Under the pieces are notes generated by a model. It worked only from the letters and a program-made list of their open reading frames with translations, made no database searches and was not told where the DNA came from. From CAVYGN01 sp963796325 (lineage in GTDB: Bacteria > Spirochaetota > Brevinematia > Brevinematales > JAOACQ01), in the NCBI GenBank assembly GCA_963796325.1, contig CAWCLF010000001.1, forward strand, positions 868,001 to 932,000: DNA of 64,000 bases, written 5' to 3'. Below, in pieces: positions 51,729 to 60,332 of this stretch (position 1 is its first letter; the number at the start of each line of letters is the position of its first letter). The position numbers were made by a program, and so were the translations under genes.

Positions 51729-53504
51729 ATGTTGAAGAATATGAAATTGGGGCCTAAGATGATCAGCGGTTTTCTCATTGTAGCCTTGATCGCCGGCATT
51801 ATCGGAATTGTGGGGATATTTAACATCAAGACAATCGCGGCCAGGGATGTCTACCTATATGAGAATACAACCATCTCTATGGGCTATCTTATAAACATAG
51901 CACTGCCGCTGCAAAGGGCCCGAGTAAACTTGGTCTCTATGATCTTGACGACAAACGCCGCCGACATTGAGGTTTATAAAAACCACAATGAAAACTACAT
52001 GCAGGTCGTGGTGCCAGAGAACATCAAGCTCTATTCCGCATCCTTCATCGACAAGATCGATGAGACAAACTTCGCAGTGTTTAATGAAAAGTACAACGTA
52101 TTCAAGTCAGATGAACTGAAGATTCGAGAGCTTGTGCTTTCCGGCAATCGGAAGCAGGCCACCGACTTGATACCGAAGCTTAAGAAGGCATCTGATGAAC
52201 TTAACAGCCAGCTTGATGTTGTTATAAATTACAACCTCAAGACTGGAAAGGACATTTCCAATGGTAATTCCATCGCGGCGAACAATGTGACAATAATCAT
52301 GATATTGTGTTCGATTGTCGGTTTTGGACTGGCAATAATCCTCGGTCTATCGCTAACATTATCAATAACAAAGCCTTTAAAAAAAGTAATGAAAGCAGGT
52401 GATCAGATTGCGGAAGGCAATCTGGCTGAAAATGAAATCGATGCAAACTCAAAAGACGAACTGGGTGCCTTATCCAAAATATTCAATAAAATGAGCGTAT
52501 CGTTAAACGATATACTCAGCCAGGTCAGCGCATCCATAGAACAGGTCAACGCCGGGGCAGGCCAGGTCAGCGCCGCCAGCCAGCAATTATCGCAGGGCGC
52601 ATCCGAGCAAGCCAGCTCCCTCGAGGAAATTACTTCATCGGTCACCGAAATCAACAGCCAGACCAGGCAGAATACTGAAAATGCCGTTAGCGTGAACGGG
52701 CTCGCAAAGACAGCAAAAGATAATGCTGAACAGGGCAATAAGCAGATGAGAGAACTGGTAAGCGCAATGGGCAAAATCAATGTTTCCGCGGAGGAAATCA
52801 AAAAGGTCGTCAAAACTATCGACGATATCGCCTTCCAGATCAACCTGCTCGCCTTGAACGCTAACGTCGAGGCCGCCAGGGCCGGGAAATACGGCAAGGG
52901 TTTTGCGGTTGTCGCGGAAGAGGTCAGGAACCTCGCGGTCAGAAGCGCCAATTCAGTGAAAGAAACCACTCATATGGTCGATGATGCCATCAAGAATATT
53001 GAGACCGGGAACCATCTGGTGGATAGCACTTCCAAACAGCTGGCCGAAATAGTCAGCGGCGCGTCCAAGGTAGCCGACCTGGCGGAAGAAGTGGCAATGG
53101 CTTCTAAAGAGCAGACACAGGGTCTTGAACAGATATCGAGCGGTCTGGGCCAGATAGACGAGGTCACCCAGTCGAATACCGCCAGTGCCGAAGAAAGCGC
53201 GTCCGCTTCCGAAGAGCTGGCTTCCCAGGCACAGCAGCTTCGCGCAATGATAAGCAGGTTCAAGCTCAAAGAAAACGTTAAAATGATCAAGCAGGAACTG
53301 TCCAGTGAAATGCTGGAAAAGATCCGTCAGGAACTTACCCGCGAGCAAACATTGCACCATGGGGAGCATATCAACCTGAAAAATGACGAACAAAGGACGG
53401 TAAAAGCTATCGAGAATAAGACGTCTGTTAACCCGAAAGAGATTATTGAACTGGATGACGACAACTTCGGCAGGTCTAACAGAAAAGCCTATAAAGAAAT
53501 ATAA
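51729..53504 (+). CDS. methyl-accepting chemotaxis protein
   Basis: 591 residues. TM1 (about 11-32, MISGFLIVALIAGIIGIVGI), a periplasmic four-helix-bundle sensor (about 33-185, LPLQRARVNLVSMI), TM2 (about 187-210), HAMP (LSITKPLKKVMKAGDQIAEG) and a signalling domain with the hairpin tip FQINLLALNANVEAARAG (about 375). The C-terminal tail after IS RFKLKENV is a 70-residue charged extension without a CheR-tethering pentapeptide. It follows cheA by 174 bp, a gap that holds only a 21-codon frame without support. Confidence 0.95.
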   Translation: MLKNMKLGPKMISGFLIVALIAGIIGIVGIFNIKTIAARDVYLYENTTISMGYLINIALPLQRARVNLVSMILTTNAADIEVYKNHNENYMQVVVPENIKLYSASFIDKIDETNFAVFNEKYNVFKSDELKIRELVLSGNRKQATDLIPKLKKASDELNSQLDVVINYNLKTGKDISNGNSIAANNVTIIMILCSIVGFGLAIILGLSLTLSITKPLKKVMKAGDQIAEGNLAENEIDANSKDELGALSKIFNKMSVSLNDILSQVSASIEQVNAGAGQVSAASQQLSQGASEQASSLEEITSSVTEINSQTRQNTENAVSVNGLAKTAKDNAEQGNKQMRELVSAMGKINVSAEEIKKVVKTIDDIAFQINLLALNANVEAARAGKYGKGFAVVAEEVRNLAVRSANSVKETTHMVDDAIKNIETGNHLVDSTSKQLAEIVSGASKVADLAEEVAMASKEQTQGLEQISSGLGQIDEVTQSNTASAEESASASEELASQAQQLRAMISRFKLKENVKMIKQELSSEMLEKIRQELTREQTLHHGEHINLKNDEQRTVKAIENKTSVNPKEIIELDDDNFGRSNRKAYKEI

Positions 53505-53518
53505 AAAAGGAGGCTGGT

Positions 53519-54067
53519 ATGCAGAACCTGAGTAGAAATGATAATAACGATTATTTCCTGGGTATTGACGAGGAAGAAGAAGATACGCAGGCCAACAGGT
53601 TTATGACATTCCGGATCGGCAGCGAATCTTTCGGAATAGGGATCAGAAATATCCGAGAGATAATCGAACTCCAGAAGATCAGTGAAGTGCCGGATATGCC
53701 GGACTTTGTAAAAGGGGTCATCAACCTCCGCGGCAAAGTCATCCCTGTAATCGATCTGCGGCTCCGGTTTAAGCTTGAAGCCCGGGCTTATGACGACAGA
53801 ACATGCATCATCATAAGTGAAATTAGGGACTCGACTATCGGGTTTATTGTGGATTCGGTGGAAGAGGTCTGCGAGATTGTCGGTAGTAATATCGATCCGT
53901 CCCCGAATTTTAAAAACGCTTCGGCCGGGGAAAAATATATCAGCGGGATCGGTAAGATCAACGAAACGGTTAAGATACTGCTGGATGTGGAGAAACTTCT
54001 CAATAAGGAAAACCTTGACACTATTAAGGTAAATCCGGGAGCCGCCCCTGCGGCGCAGGGAATATAG
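53519..54067 (+). CDS. cheW: chemotaxis adaptor CheW
   Basis: 182 residues. The CheW fold begins after a 25-residue acidic lead (GIDEEEEDTQANRFMTFRIG). Motifs: FGIGIRNIREIIELQKISEVPDMPDFVKGVINLRGKVIPVIDLRLRF, IGFIVDSVEEV and ISGIGKINETVKILLDVEKLL. It couples the receptor to CheA. AGGAGG 6 nt before ATG; 14 bp after mcp. A strong hairpin follows. Confidence 0.95.
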   Translation: MQNLSRNDNNDYFLGIDEEEEDTQANRFMTFRIGSESFGIGIRNIREIIELQKISEVPDMPDFVKGVINLRGKVIPVIDLRLRFKLEARAYDDRTCIIISEIRDSTIGFIVDSVEEVCEIVGSNIDPSPNFKNASAGEKYISGIGKINETVKILLDVEKLLNKENLDTIKVNPGAAPAAQGI

Positions 54068-54083
54068 GACACATTGTAGTTCT

Positions 54084-54116
54084 GCTTTTTTCAAGGGCTT
54101 CGGCCCTTGAAAAAGC
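54084..54116. terminator. UUCG hairpin after cheW
   Basis: CAAGGGC-TTCG-GCCCTTG forms a perfect stem with a very stable tetraloop, extended by TTTTTT against AAAAA and closed by GC. There is no free T run after it on the plus strand, so full termination is uncertain; it may attenuate transcription or protect the 3' end of the upstream mRNA. Confidence 0.65.
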
Positions 54117-54185
54117 TTATCTGGAATTATAATTTTAAAAGATTTTTGATATTGGAATGGCAAAGTATTTCATTGGAGGAAAATT

Positions 54186-55034
54186 ATGCAGGACGCTTTA
54201 ATATCGGGATTAGTCCGAATAACTGACCGGGAATTCGGCTTGATATCAGATCTGGTATATGATATGGCTGGAATTAAACTGACCGATCAGAAAAAGGCGC
54301 TGGTTGAGGGAAGGCTGAATAAGCTCATCAGGCAGACGGGATGCGGCTGTTTTAAGGACTATTATGATTTTATTATTCAAGACAAAACAGGCCGGTCTTT
54401 GGAATTAATGCTGGATAAAATTTCCACCAATCACTCGTTTTTTTTCCGTGAGAAAAACCATTTTGATTTCATGAAACAGAAATTGCTTCCCATCCTGGTA
54501 CAGGAAAAAAAAGCATTAAACAGCCGGACATTGCGGATATGGAGTGCCGGCTGTGCGGCAGGCGAGGAAAGCTACACCATCGCCATGGTACTCCTTGAAT
54601 ATTTCGGGCCGGAATCCGGGGAATGGGACATAGGCATAGTGGGGACGGACATATCAGTTTCAGTGCTCGATATTGCCGCTAAAGGCTGCTACCCGAAAGA
54701 AAAAATCAAGGAAGTGCCGCCTGAAATGAAATTGAAATACTTCATCCATGCGGATAAAGATACGGTTAGCGTGAAAGAGAACATCAAAAACATGGTCATT
54801 TTAAGACAGCTCAATCTGATGAACCGGGAATTCCCGTTCAGGGGTAAGTTCGATATTATTTTCTGCCGCAATGTGATGATTTACTTTGATCGCCTTTCCA
54901 GAAAAAATGTTGTGGACCATTTTGCGGATTATATCCATGACGGAGGCTATCTTTTTATCGGACATTCCGAATCACTGGGTAGGGAAAACCCGGCTTTCAA
55001 ATATATTACGCCTGCGGTTTATTTAAAAATCTAA
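54186..55034 (+). CDS. cheR: chemotaxis protein methyltransferase CheR
   Basis: 282 residues. N-terminal helical domain ISDLVYDMAGIKLTDQKKALVEGRL, then STNHSFFFREKNHFDF, the SAM motif IWSAGCAAGEESYTIAM (about residue 117), VGTDISVSVLDIAAKGCYP and DIIFCRNVMIYFD. It methylates receptor glutamates. GGAGG 7 nt before ATG. Begins the second half of the cluster after the hairpin. Confidence 0.96.
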   Translation: MQDALISGLVRITDREFGLISDLVYDMAGIKLTDQKKALVEGRLNKLIRQTGCGCFKDYYDFIIQDKTGRSLELMLDKISTNHSFFFREKNHFDFMKQKLLPILVQEKKALNSRTLRIWSAGCAAGEESYTIAMVLLEYFGPESGEWDIGIVGTDISVSVLDIAAKGCYPKEKIKEVPPEMKLKYFIHADKDTVSVKENIKNMVILRQLNLMNREFPFRGKFDIIFCRNVMIYFDRLSRKNVVDHFADYIHDGGYLFIGHSESLGRENPAFKYITPAVYLKI

Positions 55035-55056
55035 AGTGGCCGGAAGGGGGAAAATT

Positions 55057-56178
55057 ATGCAGGATATGCAAGTAAAACACGGTTCCGATTTATTGATGTC
55101 TCAAATGCAGCCGGTTGTTTTTTATATTGATGAAAACCAGACGGATATTATCACAATGCGCAATACAATCGCGGATTGCGGGTATGAAGGCTACTTGTTC
55201 AGCAATGCGGAAGAAGCCCTGGAAAAGATCGGAGAATATCAACCGGATTTGATCATGCTGGACCTTAATATGCCTGAAATGGACGGTTTCCGGGTAATGG
55301 AAACCATCCAAAAAAATGATAAAATGAAAGCCATACCCGTTGTTTTTTTATCATATTGCTCTGATATTGATGTCATCACCAGGGCGTTCAAACTGGGGGC
55401 AGTCGACTTTATCCGCAAGCCGTTTTACATGGAGGAGCTTGCGACAAGGGTCAGGCTTAATCTGGGAAATACCAGAAGTCATATAAACAATGTAAAAATA
55501 AATATAATGCGGGACAGGATGAAAGAACAGATAGAGGAGATCAGGAATATTAAAACCACTACCATATTCTCACTGGCAAAACTGGCGGAATCCAGAGATC
55601 CTGAGACCGGGCTCCACCTGGAAAGAATCCGTGAGTATGTAAAGATATTGGCCCAGGGACTGGACCTGGCCGGAAATTACAAGAAAATTATCAATGAAGA
55701 ATATATCTACAATATCTATCACATGAGCGTTCTTCATGATATTGGCAAAGTCGGTGTTCCGGATTCCATTCTTTTAAAAAAAGGAAAATTGACCGGGGAA
55801 GAATTTGATATTATGAAGACCCATACCCTGATCGGCGGGAAAGCTCTGGATTCGGCCTCAAAAATCACAAAAAATTCCGCCTTTCTTGAAATGGGGAGGG
55901 ATATAGCGTTATACCATCATGAAAATTGGGACGGTAACGGTTACCCATATAAAATAAAAGGCAGGAAGATACCCCTTTCGGCAAGGATAACAGCCATTGC
56001 CGATGTATTTGATGCGATCAGTTTCAAGAGGGTCTACCGTGAAAATATTTTAAGCGATGAAGAGATTGATAAAATTATGTCTGATGGATGCGGAAGTATT
56101 TTCGATCCGGACCTTTTCCTGGTTTATTATTCATTAAAACCGGCATTCAATCAGGTCAAAAAAAATTACTACAATTAA
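55057..56178 (+). CDS. receiver-HD-GYP response regulator (c-di-GMP phosphodiesterase)
   Basis: 373 residues from ATG 55057 (AAGGGGG 6 nt upstream). Receiver: YIDENQTD, D69 in LIMLDLNMPEMDGF, FIRKPFYMEEL. HD-GYP: ETGLHLERIREYVKILA, VLHDIGKVGVPDSILLKKG (about 228), THTLIGGKAL, HHENWDGNGYPYKIKG, ADVFDAISFKRVYR. All metal-binding residues are present, unlike in the stand-alone HD-GYP at 10511. RpfG type. Placed in the che operon, it would let the array change c-di-GMP levels, if phosphorylated by CheA (inference). Confidence 0.93.
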   Translation: MQDMQVKHGSDLLMSQMQPVVFYIDENQTDIITMRNTIADCGYEGYLFSNAEEALEKIGEYQPDLIMLDLNMPEMDGFRVMETIQKNDKMKAIPVVFLSYCSDIDVITRAFKLGAVDFIRKPFYMEELATRVRLNLGNTRSHINNVKINIMRDRMKEQIEEIRNIKTTTIFSLAKLAESRDPETGLHLERIREYVKILAQGLDLAGNYKKIINEEYIYNIYHMSVLHDIGKVGVPDSILLKKGKLTGEEFDIMKTHTLIGGKALDSASKITKNSAFLEMGRDIALYHHENWDGNGYPYKIKGRKIPLSARITAIADVFDAISFKRVYRENILSDEEIDKIMSDGCGSIFDPDLFLVYYSLKPAFNQVKKNYYN

Positions 56179-56193
56179 GCCGTGGAGGCTTTT

Positions 56194-57255
56194 ATGAGTA
56201 TTGCAAAGAAAAATATCCGCGTACTGGTGGTCGACGACTCCGCTCTGGTGAGGGATATACTGGAAAAAGGGCTGTCAACCGATCCTGAAATCGAGGTCGT
56301 CGGAAAGGCGGCGGATGTGTATATAGCCCGGGACAAGATCGTGTTCTTAAAGCCGGACGTTCTTACACTTGACATTGAAATGCCGCGGATGGATGGCGTT
56401 GAGTTTTTGAAAAGATTAATGCCGCAGTACCCCCTGCCGGTTGTCATTGTGTCCTCGATGACAAATGAAAGCCCGCAGGTAACCCTGGATGCCCTGCAGG
56501 CAGGCGCAGTAGACTATGTTTTGAAACCCTCGGTAAATATCGGGTCCGGCCTTAAAACCATGATGACCGAGCTTATCGAGAAAATAAAAGTCGCTTCCGG
56601 AGTGGATTTATCAAAATGGAAGAAGATCGATTATAAAACCTCTGCTGCCGGAAAAAGCAAAACAATTCTGAAGGGCTCGACGGATAAAGTGATTGCCATC
56701 GGAGCATCTACGGGAGGAACAGTCGCCATTACCAGGATCATACGGGATTTCCCGGCGGACATGCCGGGGACGGTCATTGTCCAGCATATGCCGCCGGTTT
56801 TTACAAGAATGTTTTCCGAATCACTCAACCGGGTATCGAAAATGGAAGTTAAAGAAGCCGCGGACGGCGAGCGCATTATTTCCGGAAGGGTGTTGATAGC
56901 TCCGGGAGATTACCATATGGAGGTCATGCACTCCGGCGGTCAATACTATGTGAAATTCAACCAGAGGGAGAAAGTCAACGGACACCGTCCGTCGGTTGAT
57001 GTGCTGTTCGGGTCAGTGGCTGAAAGCGCCGGATTGAATTCTGTCGGCATAATACTGACAGGAATGGGCAGGGACGGTGCAGACGGCATGCTTTCTATGC
57101 GGAACACCGGCGCAAGGACTATCGCCCAGGATGAGGCGACATCTGTTGTCTTCGGGATGCCTAAAGAGGCATACATTAACGGCGGGGCGGAAAAGCTGGT
57201 CCCTCTCGAAGAAATATCCAGTGCCGCTATCGATATCATAAATGGGATGAAATAG
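56194..57255 (+). CDS. cheB: chemotaxis methylesterase CheB
   Basis: 353 residues from ATG 56194 (GGAGG 6 nt upstream). Receiver with D60 in LTLDIEMPRMDG; catalytic domain with S172 in AIGASTGG, H198 in VQHMPP and D294 in TGMGRDGADGM. It removes methyl groups from receptors and deamidates Gln. 15 bp after the HD-GYP regulator. Confidence 0.97.
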   Translation: MSIAKKNIRVLVVDDSALVRDILEKGLSTDPEIEVVGKAADVYIARDKIVFLKPDVLTLDIEMPRMDGVEFLKRLMPQYPLPVVIVSSMTNESPQVTLDALQAGAVDYVLKPSVNIGSGLKTMMTELIEKIKVASGVDLSKWKKIDYKTSAAGKSKTILKGSTDKVIAIGASTGGTVAITRIIRDFPADMPGTVIVQHMPPVFTRMFSESLNRVSKMEVKEAADGERIISGRVLIAPGDYHMEVMHSGGQYYVKFNQREKVNGHRPSVDVLFGSVAESAGLNSVGIILTGMGRDGADGMLSMRNTGARTIAQDEATSVVFGMPKEAYINGGAEKLVPLEEISSAAIDIINGMK

Positions 57256-57283
57256 TCCGTAGAAACATTGTGAAGGAGCTCAA

Positions 57284-57763
57284 ATGGATCAGTTAGTTGT
57301 GGGCATAGGCGGCTATAAGATTTCTGCCGATTCCGAACAAATTATCAAAACATTTTCACTAGGCTCATGCGTGGCTGTGATCATCTATGATAAATTTAAA
57401 AACATCGGCGGTATCATTCATATTGCACTGCCTGACTCCAGTGTGGATATAAAAAAATCGGTTTCAATTCCGGGTTACTTCGCCGATACAGGAGTTCCAG
57501 TATTTCTGGAAAAACTCAAATCTATTGGGGCAATGAAAGGAAATATCTGGATCAAGCTCGCAGGCGGCGCAAAAGTGATGGACCCTAACTCAATATTTGA
57601 TATCGGTAAGAGAAACGTCCTGGCGATAAAAAAGGAACTCTGGAAACAGGGCCTCTGGCCGCTGGCAGAGGATATCGGCGGCGAGTTTGGCCGGACAGTG
57701 TCGCTCGATATCGGCAGCGGAGAGGTTACAATTTCATCCGGCCCCGATAAATGGAATATTTAG
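57284..57763 (+). CDS. cheD: chemoreceptor glutamine deamidase CheD
   Basis: 159 residues. Catalytic C29 in LGSCVAV and H46 in IGGIIHIALP, then KLAGGAKVM and GKRNVLAIKKEL. It deamidates receptor glutamines and, in systems with CheC/CheX-type phosphatases, can bind them. AAGGAG before the ATG. 28 bp after cheB. Confidence 0.95.
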   Translation: MDQLVVGIGGYKISADSEQIIKTFSLGSCVAVIIYDKFKNIGGIIHIALPDSSVDIKKSVSIPGYFADTGVPVFLEKLKSIGAMKGNIWIKLAGGAKVMDPNSIFDIGKRNVLAIKKELWKQGLWPLAEDIGGEFGRTVSLDIGSGEVTISSGPDKWNI

Positions 57764-57777
57764 TGAGGAGCATTTAA

Positions 57778-58149
57778 ATGAAATATAAAAATGTCTTGAT
57801 AGTAGACGATTCGTCCACTTCAAGGATGATCATTCAGAGGTGCTTTCAGATAGCTGGTTATCCGGAAGCCAGGTATTATTATGCTGAAAACGGGATCGAG
57901 GCTTTAACATTAATTGAAAACAATAAAACGATCGACCTGATCGTTACCGACCTTAATATGCCCAAAATGGACGGCGAAAATTTTATCAGGAAGCTCAAAA
58001 TAAATCTCCGGTCCGGTTTAATACAGGTGCTTGTGATCTCAAGCGTCGGAGACAGCACGGTTGAAAATGCCCTTAAAGGATTAGGAATTATCGGGATAAT
58101 AAAAAAACCCGTTTCACCTTTAAAAATCATTGAAGTCTTAGGAGGTTGA
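57778..58149 (+). CDS. cheY: CheY-like response regulator, copy 1
   Basis: 123 residues, single receiver: IVDDSSTSRMIIQRCFQIAG, D58 in LIVTDLNMPKMDGENFI, VISSVGD, IIKKPVSP. One base separates its stop from cheX. Very close to the second copy at 59955 (same IVDDSSTSRMIIQRCFQ and TDLNMPKM), showing a recent cheY-cheX duplication. Confidence 0.94.
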   Translation: MKYKNVLIVDDSSTSRMIIQRCFQIAGYPEARYYYAENGIEALTLIENNKTIDLIVTDLNMPKMDGENFIRKLKINLRSGLIQVLVISSVGDSTVENALKGLGIIGIIKKPVSPLKIIEVLGG

Positions 58150-58150
58150 T

Positions 58151-58612
58151 ATGTCAAACGATTTCGGCCTGGATGCGGAGCTGGCTGTAATTTCTTTAAA
58201 AAGTGCTGTAATAAATACTTTTGAAGATATGGCATTTATTGAGATAGTGGAAGATAAACAGATAGAGGGCGTCATTTATCCTCATATACTCAGCATCGAT
58301 ATCGTGAAACCTGTTTCTGTTTCTATTTATCTTTTTCTGACCGAAGAATTGAAAAGCAGGATAATAAATAATATTTGTCAGGATAACGTCGGATCGAACC
58401 AGGCGAACGATTGCCTTCTGGAGATATTAAATGTAATATCGGGAGCATTTCTGACCGCGTATTTCGGGAAAAATGTCGATTACAAAATGGAGTTTCCCCA
58501 GATGTTCGTTAACATTCCGGATGAGGAAAAAAATTATTCCCTGATACTGAATTTTAACGGAGAGGGGGAACCGGTCATGTTAATTCTTAACTCGGTAAGA
58601 TACCATTATTGA
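58151..58612 (+). CDS. cheX: CheX-type CheY phosphatase, copy 1
   Basis: 153 residues, CheC/CheX/FliY family. The phosphatase helix reads CLLEILNVISGAFLTAYFG, with the E-x2-N pair that attacks CheY-P. Surrounding strands: AFIEIVEDKQIEGV, LSIDIVKPVSVSIYLFLTEEL. Directly after cheY copy 1 with GGAGG; same length as copy 2 (60329). Confidence 0.85.
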   Translation: MSNDFGLDAELAVISLKSAVINTFEDMAFIEIVEDKQIEGVIYPHILSIDIVKPVSVSIYLFLTEELKSRIINNICQDNVGSNQANDCLLEILNVISGAFLTAYFGKNVDYKMEFPQMFVNIPDEEKNYSLILNFNGEGEPVMLILNSVRYHY

Positions 58613-58623
58613 GAGGAGGATCT

Positions 58624-59168
58624 ATGTTAACGGTGATAATGTTTATAACATCTGTTTTAATCCTGTCCCTGTCCGTTGTTATCGGATTGTTTCCATTCAG
58701 GAAAACCGGAACAAGGCCCGGAGATCTTCTTGAAAAGGATGAAAAAATCCGGCTGATGCTTGAAAACCTTCTTTCAAGGATTATCATTCCAATCTGATCG
58801 CTCAGCTCTATTCTGAAAGCAAAAGTATGATCGATAAACTGGAAAATACGAGCAGCGCATCCGAAAAAACTATCGATGCTCTTATCCGATCATATCAATC
58901 CACATCTCAGCTTTTTTTAACATTGAATCAATCAAGCCGCAATGTCCATCAGAGCCTGAATAAAATAGCTGAGTCTCTTCAATTCCAGGACATTACAAGG
59001 CAGCAAATTGAAAATGTCATTCAATTTCTGAATTCGATCCGGGAATCGATCGAAAACAATAAAAATAATCTTGATTATTTCAATCTGCATATCGATGAGG
59101 AAAACGTTTATATAAAAGAAAAAATCATGGAAGAATTTTCACGAAAAGCGACAGTATTGAAAAGATGA
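58624..59168 (+). pseudogene. membrane-anchored CheZ-like protein, frameshifted
   Basis: From ATG 58624 (GAGGAGG 5 nt upstream): one TM helix (LTVIMFITSVLILSLSVVIG), then LLEKDEKIRLMLENLLS, then the frame runs into TGA 58795-58797. The other frame carries on: KDYHSNLIAQLYSESKSM, then from 58827 IDKLENTSSASEKTIDALIR and a long coiled coil with SLQFQDITRQQIENVIQF. The QFQD-x-x-R-Q motif is like the CheZ FQD-x-T-x-Q phosphatase helix. One more A at the AAGG (58771-58774) would join the two parts to a 181-residue protein. Lies directly after cheX. Possible membrane-tethered CheY-P phosphatase; function is inference. Confidence 0.65.
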
Positions 59169-59200
59169 TCATGAGCCGGTAATTAAATATGAGGTGATTT

Positions 59201-59371
59201 ATGATGATTATGACCGTCGACGATTCAATGACAATGAGAAAAATTGTAGGCGTTGTTTTAAAAGGTGCGGGGCATGAAATTGTAGAAGCCGAAAATGGCG
59301 AAGAGGCTCTTAAAAAACCTGTCCCATTAGATATGGAAGCGGAATTCATTCCGTTTAAGTTGGATAAATAA
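59201..59371 (+). pseudogene. CheY N-terminus joined to a short CheX-like tail
   Basis: 56 codons with GAGGTGA 6 nt upstream. The first 40 residues are a normal CheY start (IMTVDDSMTMRKIVGVVLKG, AGHEIVEAENGEEALKK), but the phosphorylation Asp and the rest are gone. The tail LDMEAEFIPFKLDK resembles the end of CheX copy 2 (MDMDAECIPLKVV). This looks like a cheY-cheX pair collapsed by an in-frame deletion. The tail match is short, so the CheX part is tentative. Confidence 0.6.
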
Positions 59372-59394
59372 TTAGTAATTGGATTAGCATAAGG

Positions 59395-59940
59395 AGGTTA
59401 ATATGCAACGATACTATCTGAACTCCATAAAAATTGTTGCGCTTTTCATCAAAACTCTGGTTATGACTGTAGTGAAAGCATAGCTTTCGAAACGTTCCAC
59501 CGCATCGCCTGCATGTGGAATGAAAGGAAAATAAATATCGTTGATTCTATCTTTAAGTAAAAATAAAAACAATTAAATTGTATAAAATTCAACATTTGTA
59601 GGATTTCATACAATTTCACGGGAAACATATTATTGAAAAAATCCATTCCTTAACCGGGAATCTCTTGTTTATTCAAGCTTTGACAGGCGCCGTTATATCA
59701 AATCAATAATTGGCACGTCAATTGCATTTATATGTCAGGAGGTCGTTAATGAAAACGGTACTTTTACTTTAAGATGAACTGCTGATCGCTCTTGCAATTA
59801 AAAATGGAAAATGAAAAATTGAAAAAAGCCTATGATGAATTGAACGACGTTGTTCATGAAAAATGAGAGGAGTTTATGGAAAATATTGACAAAGAGATCA
59901 TCGATTCGTTTGTTTCGGAAGGGAATCTAAGATTCATTTG
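59395..59940 (+). repeat. degenerate cassette copy C: remnants of the 125-residue gene, double-receiver gene and cheA start
   Basis: A mosaic of sequences found upstream. 59395-59403 copies the start region before 60835 (GGAGGTTAATATGCA). 59413-59557 is the broken end of the 125-residue gene (stop codons inside). 59575-59616 holds the activator dyad AAATTGTAT/ATACAATTT. 59749-59790 is the start of the double-receiver gene with a stop at codon 8. 59797-59930 joins, after an internal deletion of about 0.75 kb, to the end of that gene and the first 16 codons of cheA (ENIDKEIIDSFVSEG), after which the frame is lost. No functional protein remains. Confidence 0.85.
59711..59726 (+). promoter_or_regulatory. 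sigma-54 promoter P3
   Basis: TGGCACGTCAATTGCA, again a complete consensus match, with the dyad centre 115 bp upstream. The gene it once served is a remnant, but the promoter itself is intact and could now drive cheY copy 2 - cheX copy 2 - cheY copy 3, 230 bp downstream. Confidence 0.88.
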
Positions 59941-59954
59941 ATGGGAGGTATTTT

Positions 59955-60332
59955 ATGCATTTAAAAAACATACTAATTGTAGACGATTCATCCACTTCAA
60001 GGATGATTATCCAGAGATGTTTTCAAATGGCCGGTTTCAGCGAAGCTTCTTTCTTGCATGCGGGAAACGGTTTAGAAGCATTTCAGGAATTAGAAAAAAC
60101 ACCCGGGGTAGATTTGGTAGTTACCGATTTAAATATGCCCAAAATGAACGGTGAGAATTTTATCCGTGCATTGAGAATGGAAGCCGGTTTAAAAACCCTT
60201 GCTGTTGTCGTTATTTCAAGCCTATCCAACTCGGAGCTTGAAGAGGAACTGGCTGGCCTCGGAGCAATCGGGTTCATAAATAAACCGGTATCTCCGGAGA
60301 ATGTCTACAAGGTTATGGGGAGGTTTTTATGA
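59955..60332 (+). CDS. cheY: CheY-like response regulator, copy 2
   Basis: 125 residues, GGGAGG 7 nt before ATG. IVDDSSTSRMIIQRCFQMAG, D59 in LVVTDLNMPKMNGENFI (Asn replaces Asp after the loop), VISSLSN, FINKPVSPENV. Paralogue of copy 1; the stop overlaps the start of cheX copy 2 by 4 nt (ATGA). Confidence 0.94.
   Translation: MHLKNILIVDDSSTSRMIIQRCFQMAGFSEASFLHAGNGLEAFQELEKTPGVDLVVTDLNMPKMNGENFIRALRMEAGLKTLAVVVISSLSNSELEEELAGLGAIGFINKPVSPENVYKVMGRFL

Noticed and set aside
47584..59616. The AAATTGTAT dyads as mobile-element ends or a CRISPR-like repeat
   Set aside because: Only three copies, no target duplication or transposase, no regular spacing; the fixed 115-bp distance to -24/-12 promoters explains them as activator sites.
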